Both the position numbers and the translations under genes were made by a program. From contig JAJZPN010000003.1 in the NCBI GenBank assembly GCA_021811145.1, positions 1 through 64,000 on the forward strand: a stretch of 64,000 bases of DNA. The letters run 5' to 3'. The notes beneath the pieces are model-generated. The model was not told where the DNA came from, did not search any database, and worked only from the letters and a program-made list of their open reading frames with translations. Positions 39,610 to 50,144 of the stretch are shown here, in pieces. Within the stretch, counting starts at the first letter, position 1; every line of letters begins with the position of its first letter. Origin of the DNA: Pseudomonadota bacterium (GTDB lineage: Bacteria > Pseudomonadota > Gammaproteobacteria > Burkholderiales > Ferrovaceae).

Positions 39610-40770
39610 ATGGTCTTGGATAGATCAAATAATACGACCGTGCCTGCTGTTTTGGTTCTAGCAGATGGGTCGGTATTCCAAGGTGTGTCTATTGGTGCAG
39701 AAGGTACTAGCGTTGGCGAGGTAGTGTTTAATACTGCCATGACCGGGTACCAGGAAATTCTTACCGATCCATCCTACGCTCAGCAAATGGTGACGTTAAC
39801 CTACCCGCATATTGGGAATGTTGGTGTAAATGATGAGGATAAGGAGTCTACAGCTGTGTGGGCTGCGGGACTTATTATTCGAGACTTACCCCGTTTATTG
39901 TCAAATTTTCGTGCACAACAATCATTACCTCATTATTTGCAAAAAAATAATGTGGTCGCTATAGCAGGAATTGATACCAGAAGATTGACGCGTTTATTGA
40001 GAGAAAAAGGCGCTCAATCTGGCTGTATCATGGCAGGAGCGCAAATCAATGAAGAGCAGGCGTTGAGTCAAGCGCGCTCTTTTGGTGGTCTTGCTGGTCT
40101 TGATTTGGCAAAGGTGGTAAGTACTAAAAGCGCCTACTCTTGGGCTGATAATGTCTGGCATTTGGCGGCTAACCCGGTTAAAGCGCCTGCCATTGAAAAG
40201 ACTTTCAAAGTTGTTGCTTACGATTTTGGTGTGAAACACAACATTCTACGAATGCTTGTTGAACGTGGTTGTGAGGTGGTGGTGGTTCCTGCCCAAACCT
40301 CAGCTAAAGAAGCGTTGTCCTATCAGCCTGATGGCATATTTTTATCTAATGGCCCAGGAGATCCTGAGCCCTGTGATTATGCGATTGAGGCAATTAAAGA
40401 ATTTACTGAGAAAAAAATACCATTGTTTGGTATTTGCTTAGGCCACCAATTGCTGGGTTTAGCCTCAGGAGCAAAGACCATGAAAATGAAATTTGGTCAC
40501 CATGGTGCCAACCATCCTGTGCAAGATTTAGCTACCGGTAGAGTAATGATCACCAGTCAAAACCATGGTTTTGCCGTGGATGCCAGTACTTTACCTGATA
40601 CCTGTCGTATTACCCATGTATCTTTATTTGATCAAAGCTTACAAGGGATTGAGCGTGTGGATTGTCCTGCATTTAGCTTCCAGGGTCACCCTGAAGCCAG
40701 CCCCGGTCCGCATGAAGCATCCCTTCTGTTTGACCATTTTATAGACTTAATAAAAGCCAACTCACGTTGA
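39610..40770 (+). CDS. carA: Carbamoyl-phosphate synthase, small (glutaminase) subunit
   Basis: Releases ammonia from glutamine and passes it to CarB for carbamoyl phosphate, used for arginine and pyrimidines. N-terminal CarA domain ([33 protein letters not shown]), then a class I glutaminase with the catalytic Cys in [15 protein letters not shown] and the His/Glu in [11 protein letters not shown]. 386 residues is normal. A GGAG lies 9-12 bp upstream of the ATG. carB follows after 9 bp. Confidence 0.97.
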   Translation: MVLDRSNNTTVPAVLVLADGSVFQGVSIGAEGTSVGEVVFNTAMTGYQEILTDPSYAQQMVTLTYPHIGNVGVNDEDKESTAVWAAGLIIRDLPRLLSNFRAQQSLPHYLQKNNVVAIAGIDTRRLTRLLREKGAQSGCIMAGAQINEEQALSQARSFGGLAGLDLAKVVSTKSAYSWADNVWHLAANPVKAPAIEKTFKVVAYDFGVKHNILRMLVERGCEVVVVPAQTSAKEALSYQPDGIFLSNGPGDPEPCDYAIEAIKEFTEKKIPLFGICLGHQLLGLASGAKTMKMKFGHHGANHPVQDLATGRVMITSQNHGFAVDASTLPDTCRITHVSLFDQSLQGIERVDCPAFSFQGHPEASPGPHEASLLFDHFIDLIKANSR

Positions 40771-40779
40771 GATTGTGTT

Positions 40780-43700
40780 ATGCCAAAAAGAACTGATATC
40801 CATTCTATTTTAATCATTGGTGCTGGACCGATTGTGATTGGTCAGGCGTGTGAGTTTGATTACTCTGGGGCGCAAGCGTGTAAGGCGTTAAGAGAGGAAG
40901 GGTACCGTGTTATTTTGGTGAACTCCAACCCCGCTACCATTATGACTGATCCAGAAATGGCCGATGTGACCTATATTGAGCCCATTAATTGGAAAACCAT
41001 AGAAAAAATCATTGCTAAAGAGCGTCCTGATGCGCTTCTTCCTACCATGGGTGGTCAAACAGCCCTAAACTGTGCGCTTGATTTGGCGCGTGAGGGGGTC
41101 CTTGAGCGTTATTCAGTGGAAATGATCGGTGCCCGTAAAGAAGCCATTGATAAAGCCGAGGATCGTGAGAAATTTAAGGCAGCAATGACTCGTATTGGCT
41201 TATCTACCCCACGCTCTGCTATCGCTCACAGCATGGAAGAAGCATTACAAGTTCAAGCGTTGGTGGGTTACCCCGCTATCATTCGCCCTTCCTTTACCAT
41301 GGGTGGGAGTGGTGGTGGTATTGCTTACAATCATGAAGAGTTCGTGGCAATTTGTGAGCGTGGATTGGATGCTTCTCCTACGCGTGAACTGCTGGTGGAA
41401 GAGTCAGTGATTGGCTGGAAAGAATATGAAATGGAAGTGGTACGTGATCGCAAAGACAATTGCATCATTATTTGCTCCATTGAAAACTTAGATGCCATGG
41501 GCGTACATACCGGGGACTCTATTACTGTGGCGCCTGCTCAAACATTGACCGATAAAGAATATCAAATTATGCGTGATGCCTCTCTCGCAGTCTTAAGAGA
41601 GATTGGTGTGGAGACGGGTGGCTCTAACGTTCAATTCGCAGTTAATCCAAAAGATGGGCGCATGATTGTTATCGAGATGAATCCTCGTGTGTCACGCTCC
41701 TCTGCTTTGGCATCCAAAGCCACAGGTTTTCCGATTGCTAAGGTGGCTGCAAAATTAGCGGTGGGGTATACCTTGGATGAATTAAGTAACGATATTACTC
41801 AAGGTGCTACGCCGGCCTCTTTTGAGCCGACGATTGATTACGTGGTCACTAAGATCCCACGTTTTGCTTTTGAAAAATTTCCGCAAGCCAATGACCGTTT
41901 AACAACACAAATGAAATCGGTTGGTGAAGTAATGGCCATTGGCCGTTCTTTCCAAGAGTCGTTGCAAAAAGCCTTGCGTGGTCTTGAAACCGGAGCTCAA
42001 GGTCTTGATGATATGCCGGCTGACCGAGCCAGCATTGAGGCTGAGTTAGCTAATCCTGGACCTTATCGTTTATGGTATGTGGGGCAAGCCTTCCGCGATG
42101 GGATGAGTCTTGAGGAAATTTACGCCCTAAGCCATATTGATCCATGGTTCTTGGCAGAAATCGAGGACTTGGTTGCTGAAGAGAAGTGGGTGAAAGACCA
42201 TCCTGCAGAGACCTTATCTAAAGATCATTTAAGACGATTAAAGCGCAAAGGGTTTTCTGATCGACGTCTCGCAACACTGATGAACAGTAGTGAAGACAAC
42301 GTTCGTGAAGCAAGACACCAGCACGCCATTCGTCCTGTATATAAACGAGTTGACACCTGTGCTGCTGAGTTTGCGACTGCTACTGCTTATTTGTATTCTT
42401 CTTATGATGAAGAGTGTGAAGCGAATCCCAGCGACCGTAAAAAAATCATGGTGTTAGGTGGTGGGCCTAACCGCATTGGACAAGGTATTGAGTTTGATTA
42501 TTGTTGCGTACATGCTGCTCTTGCCTTACGTGAAGACGGTTATGAAACCATCATGGTCAATTGCAATCCTGAAACCGTTTCGACGGACTATGACACCTCT
42601 GACCGACTGTATTTTGAGCCGCTCACTCTTGAAGATGTATTGGAAGTGGTGGCGATTGAAAAACCACATGGGGTGATTGTTCAGTTTGGCGGACAAACCC
42701 CTCTTAAATTAGCCCGTGGCCTGGAGAGAATGGGGGTGCCTATTGTGGGGACCCAACCTGATAGTATTGATCGCGCTGAAGACCGTAAGCGTTTTCAGCA
42801 ATTACTTCATGATTTAGGATTAAAACAACCGGATAACCGTACCGCATTCAATCGTGAATCAACATTGAAGTTGGCGCAAGAATTGGGTTATCCCATTGTT
42901 GTTCGCCCCAGTTATGTGTTGGGTGGGCGTGCTATGCAAATTGTCCATACTCAAGCTGATTTGGAAAAATATTTGCGTGAAGTGGTATCCGATACAGATG
43001 GCATGAATGGGGTCGCGGTAACTGAAGATGCACCTATTCTTCTTGATCGTTTTTTAAATGATGCACTTGAAGTGGATGTGGATGCGGTGAGCGATGGTGA
43101 ACAAGTCATTATCGGTGGCATTATGGAGCATATTGAACAAGCTGGCGTTCACTCTGGTGATTCAGCCTGTTCTCTTCCACCCTTTAGTCTTAGTGAGGCA
43201 CTGCAAAACGAATTACGTCGTCAGACTGTGGCGATGGCCAAGGCATTGAATGTGGTGGGGTTGATGAATGTGCAATTCGCTATTCAAGGCGAGACTGTCT
43301 ATGTGTTAGAAGTGAACCCACGCGCTTCACGCACAGTGCCTTATGTGGCCAAAGCCACAGGCCGACAATTAGCAAAAGTAGCTGCACGGTGTATGGTAGG
43401 GCAAACTTTACCAGAGCAGGGCGTGGTGAGTGAAATTATTCCTCCTCATTTTTCGGTTAAAGAAGCCGTCTTCCCTTTTATTAAGTTTCCAGGAGTGGAT
43501 ACTATCTTGGGGCCTGAGATGAAATCCACTGGTGAAGTAATGGGAGTGGGCTCCACTTTTGCTGAGGCCTTTTTGAAATCGCAAATTGCTGCAGGAGTAA
43601 AATACCCCACCTCAGGTAAAGTGTTTTTAAGCGTTAAAAATAACGACAAAGCCCAAGCGGTAGAGGTGGCGAGACAATTGTCTCAATTGGGCTTTACAGT

Positions 43701-44022
43701 GGTGGCCACCAAAGGAACAGCGCATGCGCTACAAGCTGCTGGTATTGAGGTTATCTCAGTAAATAAAGTGGCTGAAGGACGCCCACATATTGTTGATATG
43801 ATTAAAAACCGTGAAATCAGTATGATTATTAATACCGTCGAAGAGCAATCTCGTGCGGTCCAGGATTCATGGTCGATTCGTAATGCCGCACTACAAGGAC
43901 GTATTACGTATTACACAACTATTGCCGGGGCAAAGGCGGCCTGTCTTGGTATGGCGTTAGCCCAAAGCGAAAATTTATCTGTATATGATTTACAGTCGTT
44001 ACAACAATCTATAGTTAAGTAG
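40780..44022 (+). CDS. carB: Carbamoyl-phosphate synthase, large subunit
   Basis: Makes carbamoyl phosphate from bicarbonate, ammonia and two ATP. It has two homologous ATP-grasp halves: the first starts [20 protein letters not shown], and the second starts [20 protein letters not shown] at about residue 557. The C-terminal allosteric MGS-like domain ([16 protein letters not shown] onward) is complete. 1080 residues is typical. Codirectional with carA and greA. Confidence 0.97.
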   Translation: MPKRTDIHSILIIGAGPIVIGQACEFDYSGAQACKALREEGYRVILVNSNPATIMTDPEMADVTYIEPINWKTIEKIIAKERPDALLPTMGGQTALNCALDLAREGVLERYSVEMIGARKEAIDKAEDREKFKAAMTRIGLSTPRSAIAHSMEEALQVQALVGYPAIIRPSFTMGGSGGGIAYNHEEFVAICERGLDASPTRELLVEESVIGWKEYEMEVVRDRKDNCIIICSIENLDAMGVHTGDSITVAPAQTLTDKEYQIMRDASLAVLREIGVETGGSNVQFAVNPKDGRMIVIEMNPRVSRSSALASKATGFPIAKVAAKLAVGYTLDELSNDITQGATPASFEPTIDYVVTKIPRFAFEKFPQANDRLTTQMKSVGEVMAIGRSFQESLQKALRGLETGAQGLDDMPADRASIEAELANPGPYRLWYVGQAFRDGMSLEEIYALSHIDPWFLAEIEDLVAEEKWVKDHPAETLSKDHLRRLKRKGFSDRRLATLMNSSEDNVREARHQHAIRPVYKRVDTCAAEFATATAYLYSSYDEECEANPSDRKKIMVLGGGPNRIGQGIEFDYCCVHAALALREDGYETIMVNCNPETVSTDYDTSDRLYFEPLTLEDVLEVVAIEKPHGVIVQFGGQTPLKLARGLERMGVPIVGTQPDSIDRAEDRKRFQQLLHDLGLKQPDNRTAFNRESTLKLAQELGYPIVVRPSYVLGGRAMQIVHTQADLEKYLREVVSDTDGMNGVAVTEDAPILLDRFLNDALEVDVDAVSDGEQVIIGGIMEHIEQAGVHSGDSACSLPPFSLSEALQNELRRQTVAMAKALNVVGLMNVQFAIQGETVYVLEVNPRASRTVPYVAKATGRQLAKVAARCMVGQTLPEQGVVSEIIPPHFSVKEAVFPFIKFPGVDTILGPEMKSTGEVMGVGSTFAEAFLKSQIAAGVKYPTSGKVFLSVKNNDKAQAVEVARQLSQLGFTVVATKGTAHALQAAGIEVISVNKVAEGRPHIVDMIKNREISMIINTVEEQSRAVQDSWSIRNAALQGRITYYTTIAGAKAACLGMALAQSENLSVYDLQSLQQSIVK

Positions 44023-44033
44023 GGAGTATTAGT

Positions 44034-44510
44034 ATGAGTACCATTCCACTGACCGTTGTCGGTGCTGAACGTTTAAAGGCGGAATTACATCGCTTAAAAC
44101 ATGTGGAGCGCCCCAACGTCATTCAGGCTATCAGTGAGGCAAGAGCCCAGGGTGATTTGTCTGAGAATGCTGAGTATGATGCTGCTAAAGAGCGTCAATC
44201 TTTTATTGAAGGACGTATTGTTGAATTGGAATCTAAATTATCCAATGCGCAAATTATTGATCCTACCTTATTGGATGCTGAGGGACGTTGCGTTTTTGCT
44301 TCAACCGTTGAAATTGAAGATTTAGCCAATAGCGAAACATTCACTTACCAGATCGTCGGTGAGGATGAGGCGGATATTAAAGAAGGGAAAGTATCGATTA
44401 GCTCTCCCATAGCTCGTGCTTTAATCGGTAAATATGCTGGTGATGTAGTAGAAGTCATCACTCCAGGAGGGGTGAAAGAGTATGAAATCCTCGACGTCAG
44501 ATACCTATAA
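44034..44510 (+). CDS. greA: Transcript cleavage factor GreA
   Basis: Rescues backtracked RNA polymerase by stimulating transcript cleavage. The N-terminal coiled coil carries the acidic tip in the ARAQGDLSENAEYDAAKERQ signature, with IEGRIVELESKLS following. The C-terminal globular domain ends GGVKEYEILDVRY. 158 residues is normal. AGGGAG lies upstream of the start. Located 11 bp after carB, as commonly seen in proteobacteria. Confidence 0.96.
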   Translation: MSTIPLTVVGAERLKAELHRLKHVERPNVIQAISEARAQGDLSENAEYDAAKERQSFIEGRIVELESKLSNAQIIDPTLLDAEGRCVFASTVEIEDLANSETFTYQIVGEDEADIKEGKVSISSPIARALIGKYAGDVVEVITPGGVKEYEILDVRYL

Positions 44511-44823
44511 TGTGATTCCTGAGGGGCTTGTGGCTCCTCAGTTGAATTCTCAGCAACGCGCTCTATTGCGTTCACGAGCCCATGCTCTTAATCCTGTGAT
44601 TTTATTAGGACAAGCTGGTTTAACAGAAGCGGTACTGCTTGAAACTCACCGCACTCTGTTATCTCATCCCTTAATTAAAATTAAGTTAGCCAGCGATGAC
44701 AGGCAAGTGCGTGATGAGTGGTCACAAACCATTTGTCAGCGTTTGGGGGCAGCGTGGGTGCAGCAGGTAGGCAAAATTTTAGTTATTTATCGTCCATTGA
44801 ATGAAGCCAACTCGCACCAGTAA
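44482..44823 (+). CDS. yhbY: YhbY-family ribosome-associated RNA-binding protein
   Basis: CRS1/YhbY-domain protein of 113 residues linked to 50S subunit assembly. The core LRSRAHALNPVILLGQAGLT and the later LIKIKLASDDRQ are characteristic. The first ~20 residues are longer than in the E. coli protein, but the start has a strong AGGAGGGG 9 bp upstream. It overlaps greA by 29 bp and rlmE by 23 bp. In E. coli yhbY is divergent from rlmE; here both point the same way. Confidence 0.88.
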   Translation: MKSSTSDTYNVIPEGLVAPQLNSQQRALLRSRAHALNPVILLGQAGLTEAVLLETHRTLLSHPLIKIKLASDDRQVRDEWSQTICQRLGAAWVQQVGKILVIYRPLNEANSHQ

Positions 44824-45460
44824 AGCATGGATGCGTGAGCATGTGAATGACCCCTTTGTCAAAAAGGCAAAGTTAGAGGGATACCGTTCACGTGCGTCTT
44901 ACAAATTAATGGAAATTGACGACCGGGATAAGCTCATAATACCCGGCATATCCGTGGTGGATTTGGGCGCCACCCCAGGTGGTTGGTCGCAGGTAGCCAA
45001 AGAGCGTTTAAAAGGCCGTGGTCGAATCGTTGCTATTGATATTTTACCGATGGTTCCTATTCATGGAGTGGATTTCCTAGAGGGTGACTTTAATGACCCG
45101 GCCATCAGACAACGATTAAAAGAAAGACTGCCCAGCCCACAAATAGACCTTGTTTTATCAGATTTAGCCCCCAATATAAGTGGTGTAGCCTTATATGATC
45201 AAGCGCGCGCCACTGAATTATGGGTTGCCGCCTTGGAATTTGCTGTGCAATGTTTGAAACCAAATGGCCAGTTTTTAGTCAAAGTTTTTCATGGCATTGA
45301 TTTTGAAGACTTTGTCAGGTTAATGCGTGCTGTATTTGTCACAGTTCAAACGCGCAAGCCCGCTGCGTCCAGGGATCGATCTACGGAAGTGTATTTGTTG
45401 GGAAAAACCCTACGGGAGGATGCGCAAAGCGCTCTCGATAGGTATTTAGGGGCTGAATAA
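44801..45460 (+). CDS. rlmE: 23S rRNA 2'-O-methyltransferase RlmE (FtsJ/RrmJ)
   Basis: Methylates U2552 of 23S rRNA during late 50S assembly. The SAM loop VVDLGATPGGWSQVA is clear, with the catalytic K-D-K-E residues in RSRASYKLMEID, VLSDLAPN, FLVKVFHG and the C-terminal RSTEVYLLG. 219 residues is normal. It overlaps yhbY and precedes ftsH, the conserved rlmE-ftsH order. Confidence 0.95.
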   Translation: MKPTRTSKAWMREHVNDPFVKKAKLEGYRSRASYKLMEIDDRDKLIIPGISVVDLGATPGGWSQVAKERLKGRGRIVAIDILPMVPIHGVDFLEGDFNDPAIRQRLKERLPSPQIDLVLSDLAPNISGVALYDQARATELWVAALEFAVQCLKPNGQFLVKVFHGIDFEDFVRLMRAVFVTVQTRKPAASRDRSTEVYLLGKTLREDAQSALDRYLGAE

Positions 45461-45537
45461 ATCAGTTATTTAGTAGTACAATGGATTAACGTGGGGTGTT
45501 CCACAGTTAAATTTGTAATGTCTTGGAGGTTGCTGTC

Positions 45538-47436
45538 TTGAACAATATCTTCAAAAATGTGTTGGCTTGGGTCTTCGTTGGGGTCGTCTTAATGTTATTG
45601 GTTAGCCAATTTCAAGGTCGAACCAGTTCAGGGGAAGTCCTATCCTATTCCGCATTTATTAATGAAATGAAAGCTGGTCACGTTAGCCGAGTAGTAATCG
45701 ATGGTCATGCTCTGCGTGGTGAGAAAACAGACGGTAAATCTTTTACCACTTATACCCCATCAGATCCATGGATGGTCAGTGATTTATTAAAGTATGGCGT
45801 CAATGTGTCAGCCAAACCTGAGGAAGAGCCCTCAGTGTTCATGAATCTCTTGATGTCATGGTTCCCTATGCTGCTATTGATTGCGGTATGGATTTTCTTT
45901 ATGCGACAAATGCAAGGTGGTGGACGAGGCGGCGCATTTTCATTTGGTAAAAGCCGAGCGAAAATGCTCGATGAAAACACCAATCCAGTCACTTTTGCTG
46001 ATGTAGCAGGGGTTGACGAAGCCAAAGAAGAAGTGGGCGAATTGGTTGAGTTTTTACGTGACCCCAGCAAGTTTCAGAAACTAGGCGGTAAGATCCCACG
46101 TGGTGTTTTAATGGTGGGGAATCCTGGTACAGGTAAAACTCTGTTAGCTCGTGCTATTGCAGGAGAGGCTAAAGTCCCTTTCTTTAGTATTTCAGGCTCA
46201 GACTTTGTGGAAATGTTTGTCGGAGTTGGTGCAGCGCGTGTTCGTGATATGTTTGAACAGGCTAAGAAAAATGCCCCTTGTATCGTTTTTATTGATGAAA
46301 TTGATGCAGTTGGTCGTCAACGCGGTGCCGGTCTTGGCGGTGGCAATGATGAACGTGAACAGACCTTGAACCAGTTACTGGTTGAAATGGATGGTTTTGA
46401 AGGCACTTCAGGTGTTATTGTGATTGCTGCCACTAACCGTCCTGACGTCCTTGACCCAGCGCTTCTTCGTCCCGGTCGATTTGATCGTCAAGTGGTGGTT
46501 CCACTGCCTGATATTCGCGGTCGTGAACAAATTCTAATGGTTCATATGCGTAAAGTGCCTATCGCACCTGATGTCAAAGCTGACATCATTGCTCGTGGTA
46601 CGCCAGGTTTTTCAGGGGCTGACTTAGCCAACCTCGTTAACGAAGCAGCGTTATTTGCAGCACGCTTTAATAAGCGTTTGGTTGATATGGATGATTTTGA
46701 GCGAGCCAAAGACAAAATCATCATGGGTGCTGAGCGTCGTTCAATTGTAATGCCTGAAGATGAGCGTCGTAATACTGCTTATCATGAGTCTGGACACGCA
46801 GTGGTAGCGCGTTTATTAAGTAGAACTGACCCTGTACATAAAGTGACTATCATTCCTCGTGGACGTGCACTGGGGGTTACTATGCAGTTACCCACTGAAG
46901 ACCGCTACAGTATGAATCGCGATCAGATTTTACAAAACATCTCAGTGCTTTTTGGTGGTCGTATTGCTGAAGAAGTATTTATGAACCAAATGACCACAGG
47001 GGCCAGTAACGATTTTGAACGCGCCACTGATATGGCTCGTCGTATGGTTACCCAATGGGGGATGTCTGATACCTTAGGACCTATGGTTTATGGCGAAAAC
47101 GAGGGAGAGGTGTTCCTTGGTCGTACTGTAACCACACATAAAAATGTGTCTGAATCCACCATGCAAAAAGTGGATACGGAGATCCGCCGCATTATAGATG
47201 AGCAGTATGCCTTAGCTCGTCATTTGATTGAAAGCAATCGCGACAAAATCGAAGCCATGGCGGCAGCGTTGTTGGAGTGGGAAACCATCGATTCAGAGCA
47301 AATCGAAGATATTATGGAAGGTCGTCCCCCACGTCCTCCCAAACCCACCGCTACGCAAAAAGCGCCACCAAAAAATCCAACAGGAACTTCTGGGGCAACT
47401 ATTGGGCATACCACCCGACCTGCTGAAGAAGTGTAA
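45538..47436 (+). CDS. ftsH: ATP-dependent zinc metalloprotease FtsH
   Basis: Membrane AAA+ protease for quality control and turnover of factors such as LpxC and sigma-32. Two membrane helices (about residues 5-22 and 100-120) flank a periplasmic domain. The AAA module has Walker A GNPGTGKT at about 194 and Walker [12 protein letters not shown]; the zinc site HESGH is at about 416. The start is a TTG with GGAGG 8 bp upstream; a TTG five codons earlier lies over that ribosome site. 632 residues is normal. A perfect terminator follows. Confidence 0.96.
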   Translation: MNNIFKNVLAWVFVGVVLMLLVSQFQGRTSSGEVLSYSAFINEMKAGHVSRVVIDGHALRGEKTDGKSFTTYTPSDPWMVSDLLKYGVNVSAKPEEEPSVFMNLLMSWFPMLLLIAVWIFFMRQMQGGGRGGAFSFGKSRAKMLDENTNPVTFADVAGVDEAKEEVGELVEFLRDPSKFQKLGGKIPRGVLMVGNPGTGKTLLARAIAGEAKVPFFSISGSDFVEMFVGVGAARVRDMFEQAKKNAPCIVFIDEIDAVGRQRGAGLGGGNDEREQTLNQLLVEMDGFEGTSGVIVIAATNRPDVLDPALLRPGRFDRQVVVPLPDIRGREQILMVHMRKVPIAPDVKADIIARGTPGFSGADLANLVNEAALFAARFNKRLVDMDDFERAKDKIIMGAERRSIVMPEDERRNTAYHESGHAVVARLLSRTDPVHKVTIIPRGRALGVTMQLPTEDRYSMNRDQILQNISVLFGGRIAEEVFMNQMTTGASNDFERATDMARRMVTQWGMSDTLGPMVYGENEGEVFLGRTVTTHKNVSESTMQKVDTEIRRIIDEQYALARHLIESNRDKIEAMAAALLEWETIDSEQIEDIMEGRPPRPPKPTATQKAPPKNPTGTSGATIGHTTRPAEEV

Positions 47437-47447
47437 TTGTGTCTCAC

Positions 47448-47478
47448 AACAATCCCGGTAATACCGGGATTGTTTTTT
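47448..47478 (+). terminator. Rho-independent terminator after ftsH
   Basis: Perfect 12-bp stem AACAATCCCGGT (47448-47459) / ACCGGGATTGTT (47463-47474), 3-nt loop, then T-run to 47478. It lies 12 bp after the ftsH stop and only 15 bp before folP, so folP needs read-through or a promoter within this stretch. Confidence 0.92.
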
Positions 47479-47492
47479 CTATTTAGCTAATC

Positions 47493-48308
47493 ATGTTGAC
47501 TACTCAATGGACCACTCAACCCAAGGTGATGGGTATTATCAATGTCACTCCTGATTCCTTTTCTGATGGAGGACGATTTAATCATATTGATCAAGCCCTA
47601 GCTCATGCCTACACGCTCATTGAAGAGGGGGCTGATATGCTTGATATTGGTGGAGAATCAACACGCCCTGGTGCAGATCCCGTCAGTATTGAGGAAGAAA
47701 TAAACCGTGTATTACCAGTGGTGCAGGCACTCAAAGGCTGCGGCGTCCCTCTATCAATTGATACCAGACATCATGAATTGATGGAAAGAGTACTGGATGT
47801 GGGAGTGGAGATGATTAACGATGTGACCGCCTTAATTGATCCTCTCGCAGTTGAATGCTGTCGAAAAGCAGAGGTTAAGGTGTGCATCATGCATATGCAA
47901 GGTGAACCTAATACTATGCAACATAAACCGCATTACACGAATGTGGTTGAAGAGATTTATGACTTTTTAACCAAGCGTGTTAATGAGCTTGTTGCAGCAG
48001 GAATAAATAGAGATAAAATTTATATTGATCCAGGATTTGGTTTTGGTAAGACAGTGGATCATAATTTGAAATTACTACAACAATTATCACGTTTTAGAGA
48101 ATTGGGTTGTCCCTTATTAATTGGTGTGTCACGTAAAAGTTTTCTGGGAAAGGTGACCAATACCAACATTAACGAGCGTATGGTTCCTAGCGTTGTTGCT
48201 GCTCTCTGGGCAGCACTCTCTGGTGCTGACATATTGCGTGTGCATGATGTTAAACAAACCAAACAAACTCTAACAATGTGGCAAGCGATGGCTGAGGGAG
48301 AATTCTGA
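47493..48308 (+). CDS. folP: Dihydropteroate synthase
   Basis: Joins p-aminobenzoate to the pterin pyrophosphate in folate synthesis; the sulfonamide target. Signatures: [33 protein letters not shown], and GVSRKSFLG near the C-terminus. 271 residues is normal. glmM starts 2 bp after its stop, the conserved ftsH-folP-glmM order. The ribosome site is weak. Confidence 0.96.
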   Translation: MLTTQWTTQPKVMGIINVTPDSFSDGGRFNHIDQALAHAYTLIEEGADMLDIGGESTRPGADPVSIEEEINRVLPVVQALKGCGVPLSIDTRHHELMERVLDVGVEMINDVTALIDPLAVECCRKAEVKVCIMHMQGEPNTMQHKPHYTNVVEEIYDFLTKRVNELVAAGINRDKIYIDPGFGFGKTVDHNLKLLQQLSRFRELGCPLLIGVSRKSFLGKVTNTNINERMVPSVVAALWAALSGADILRVHDVKQTKQTLTMWQAMAEGEF

Positions 48309-48310
48309 TA

Positions 48311-49654
48311 ATGGCAAGACGCTACTTTGGTACAGATGGTATTCGCGGGCGTGTGGGACAATCTCCTATTACCCCTGATGTTGTTTTACGCTTAGGTTTT
48401 GCTGCGGGTAAAGTACTAACGCAGTCCACGCACACTCATAGTTCACGTCCTCGAGTGGTTATCGGTAAAGATACCCGGGTATCGGGTTATATGTTGGAGT
48501 CTGCCCTCGAAGCGGGTCTGTCAGCAGCAGGTGTAGATGTATTATTGGTGGGTCCCATGCCAACTCCCGCAGTGGCCTACTTGACCAAAGCGCTACGCTT
48601 ACAGGCCGGTATTATGATTAGCGCCTCTCATAACCCTTACCATGATAACGGTATTAAATTCTTTTCTGCAGAAGGGGAGAAGCTCCCTGATGCGGTAGAG
48701 CAGGCTATAGAAGAAGAGTTAGAGCGTCCCTTAGCGTGTCTTGAGTCCCATTTACTAGGGCGCGTTAAACGTATTGATGATGCTCCCGGTCGCTATATTG
48801 AGTTTTGTAAAAGTACATTCCCCAGTCAACTTGATTTAAAAGGAATGAAACTGGTGGTGGATTGTGCTCATGGCGCCACCTATCATGTGGCGCCACTTGT
48901 TTTTCATGAGTTGGGTGCTGAAGTGGTCACCATAGGTAACCAACCCAATGGATTAAATATTAATGATGAAGTAGGGGCAACTGCTCCTCAACTATTACAA
49001 GATAAAGTAATTGAACACCACGCTGATTTAGGGATTGCTTTGGATGGCGATGGCGATCGTTTGATCATGGTTGATCGAGCAGGTCGTCTTTATGATGGTG
49101 ATGAGTTGTTGTTTGCTATTGTGAAAGACCGTCAGGCACGTCAACAGTTACAAGGGGGTGTGGTGGGCACACTGATGACTAATCTGGCTGTAGAAAATGC
49201 TTTCAAAGAATTAAGTATTCCCTTCTTTAGAGCTAAAGTGGGGGATCGCTATGTGCTTGAAGCGCTCACTCAGCATGGTTGGCTTTATGGCGGTGAAAAT
49301 TCAGGACATATTCTCTGTTTAGATAAACACACAACAGGCGATGGGATTGTCTCTGCCTTACAAGTGTTAGCAGCCCTTAAATATCAACGTTGCTCCTTAT
49401 CGGAGTGGTTGGGATCCTTAAGCTTATACCCGCAAATATTAATAAATGTGCCCACTCCACAAGGATTTAAATTAACTGAGAGTGCTCGTGTTTGGTCAGT
49501 TGTGAAAGAGGCGGAGCAGGATCTTAAGCATCAAGGTCGAGTATTATTGCGCCCCTCAGGGACCGAACCTGTGGTACGCGTAATGGTTGAAGGGCAAGAT
49601 GAGGGTAAGGTCAATCACTGGGCGCAATATATCGCGCAACACGTGATGAGTTAA
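48311..49654 (+). CDS. glmM: Phosphoglucosamine mutase
   Basis: Converts glucosamine-6-phosphate to glucosamine-1-phosphate for UDP-GlcNAc, and hence for peptidoglycan and lipid [15 protein letters not shown] at the start, the phosphoserine loop [17 protein letters not shown], the metal loop [10 protein letters not shown] and the C-terminal [12 protein letters not shown] are all intact. 447 residues is normal. Convergent with sixA, 5 bp apart, with no terminator visible. Confidence 0.96.
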   Translation: MARRYFGTDGIRGRVGQSPITPDVVLRLGFAAGKVLTQSTHTHSSRPRVVIGKDTRVSGYMLESALEAGLSAAGVDVLLVGPMPTPAVAYLTKALRLQAGIMISASHNPYHDNGIKFFSAEGEKLPDAVEQAIEEELERPLACLESHLLGRVKRIDDAPGRYIEFCKSTFPSQLDLKGMKLVVDCAHGATYHVAPLVFHELGAEVVTIGNQPNGLNINDEVGATAPQLLQDKVIEHHADLGIALDGDGDRLIMVDRAGRLYDGDELLFAIVKDRQARQQLQGGVVGTLMTNLAVENAFKELSIPFFRAKVGDRYVLEALTQHGWLYGGENSGHILCLDKHTTGDGIVSALQVLAALKYQRCSLSEWLGSLSLYPQILINVPTPQGFKLTESARVWSVVKEAEQDLKHQGRVLLRPSGTEPVVRVMVEGQDEGKVNHWAQYIAQHVMS

Positions 49655-49659
49655 AGGTC

Positions 49660-50115
49660 TTACACCATATCAGGATTGAGTACAGCACGTAACACCACCT
49701 GCGGGTGATGATTACGCTCGCGATAGGTGAGCCACCATATAGCTCCTTTTTTAATACTCCAATTGTCTTTTTTACCAGAAAGTAATAATGAGGCCACTTG
49801 GCCTAGAGTAGGTTGATGGCCTACAATCACCACAGGTAAGGGAGAGTGGGGCCACTGTGCGGCACGAATGATGTCTTCTGCGTGACTGCCCACTGCCAGT
49901 AGGCGATTGGTTTCAATGGTATGGTTTAGTGCCTTGGCCGTGCTTTGTGTGCGCTTGGCTGGGCTCACTATTAATCTATAGTTATGATCAGATAACGATT
50001 GACTGAGCCATTTCGCTACCCGTTGCGCTTGATCTTCACCGCGGCTAGTAAGTGCTCTTAAATGGTCTGGTGAACCCTCTTCTGCTTCAGCGTGACGCCA
50101 TAAGATTAAATCCAT
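49660..50115 (-). CDS. sixA: Phosphohistidine phosphatase SixA
   Basis: Histidine-phosphatase superfamily protein of 151 residues. The RHG motif appears as LWRHAEAEEGS at the N-terminus, and the second His is in IVGHQPTLGQV. In E. coli SixA dephosphorylates phosphohistidine in the nitrogen phosphotransferase system. It lies 29 bp after ppk on the same strand, so a joint transcript is likely. Confidence 0.9.
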   Translation of the reverse strand: MDLILWRHAEAEEGSPDHLRALTSRGEDQAQRVAKWLSQSLSDHNYRLIVSPAKRTQSTAKALNHTIETNRLLAVGSHAEDIIRAAQWPHSPLPVVIVGHQPTLGQVASLLLSGKKDNWSIKKGAIWWLTYRERNHHPQVVLRAVLNPDMV

Positions 50116-50144
50116 TATCGTCTCCTGGTATTCAACATAAGATA

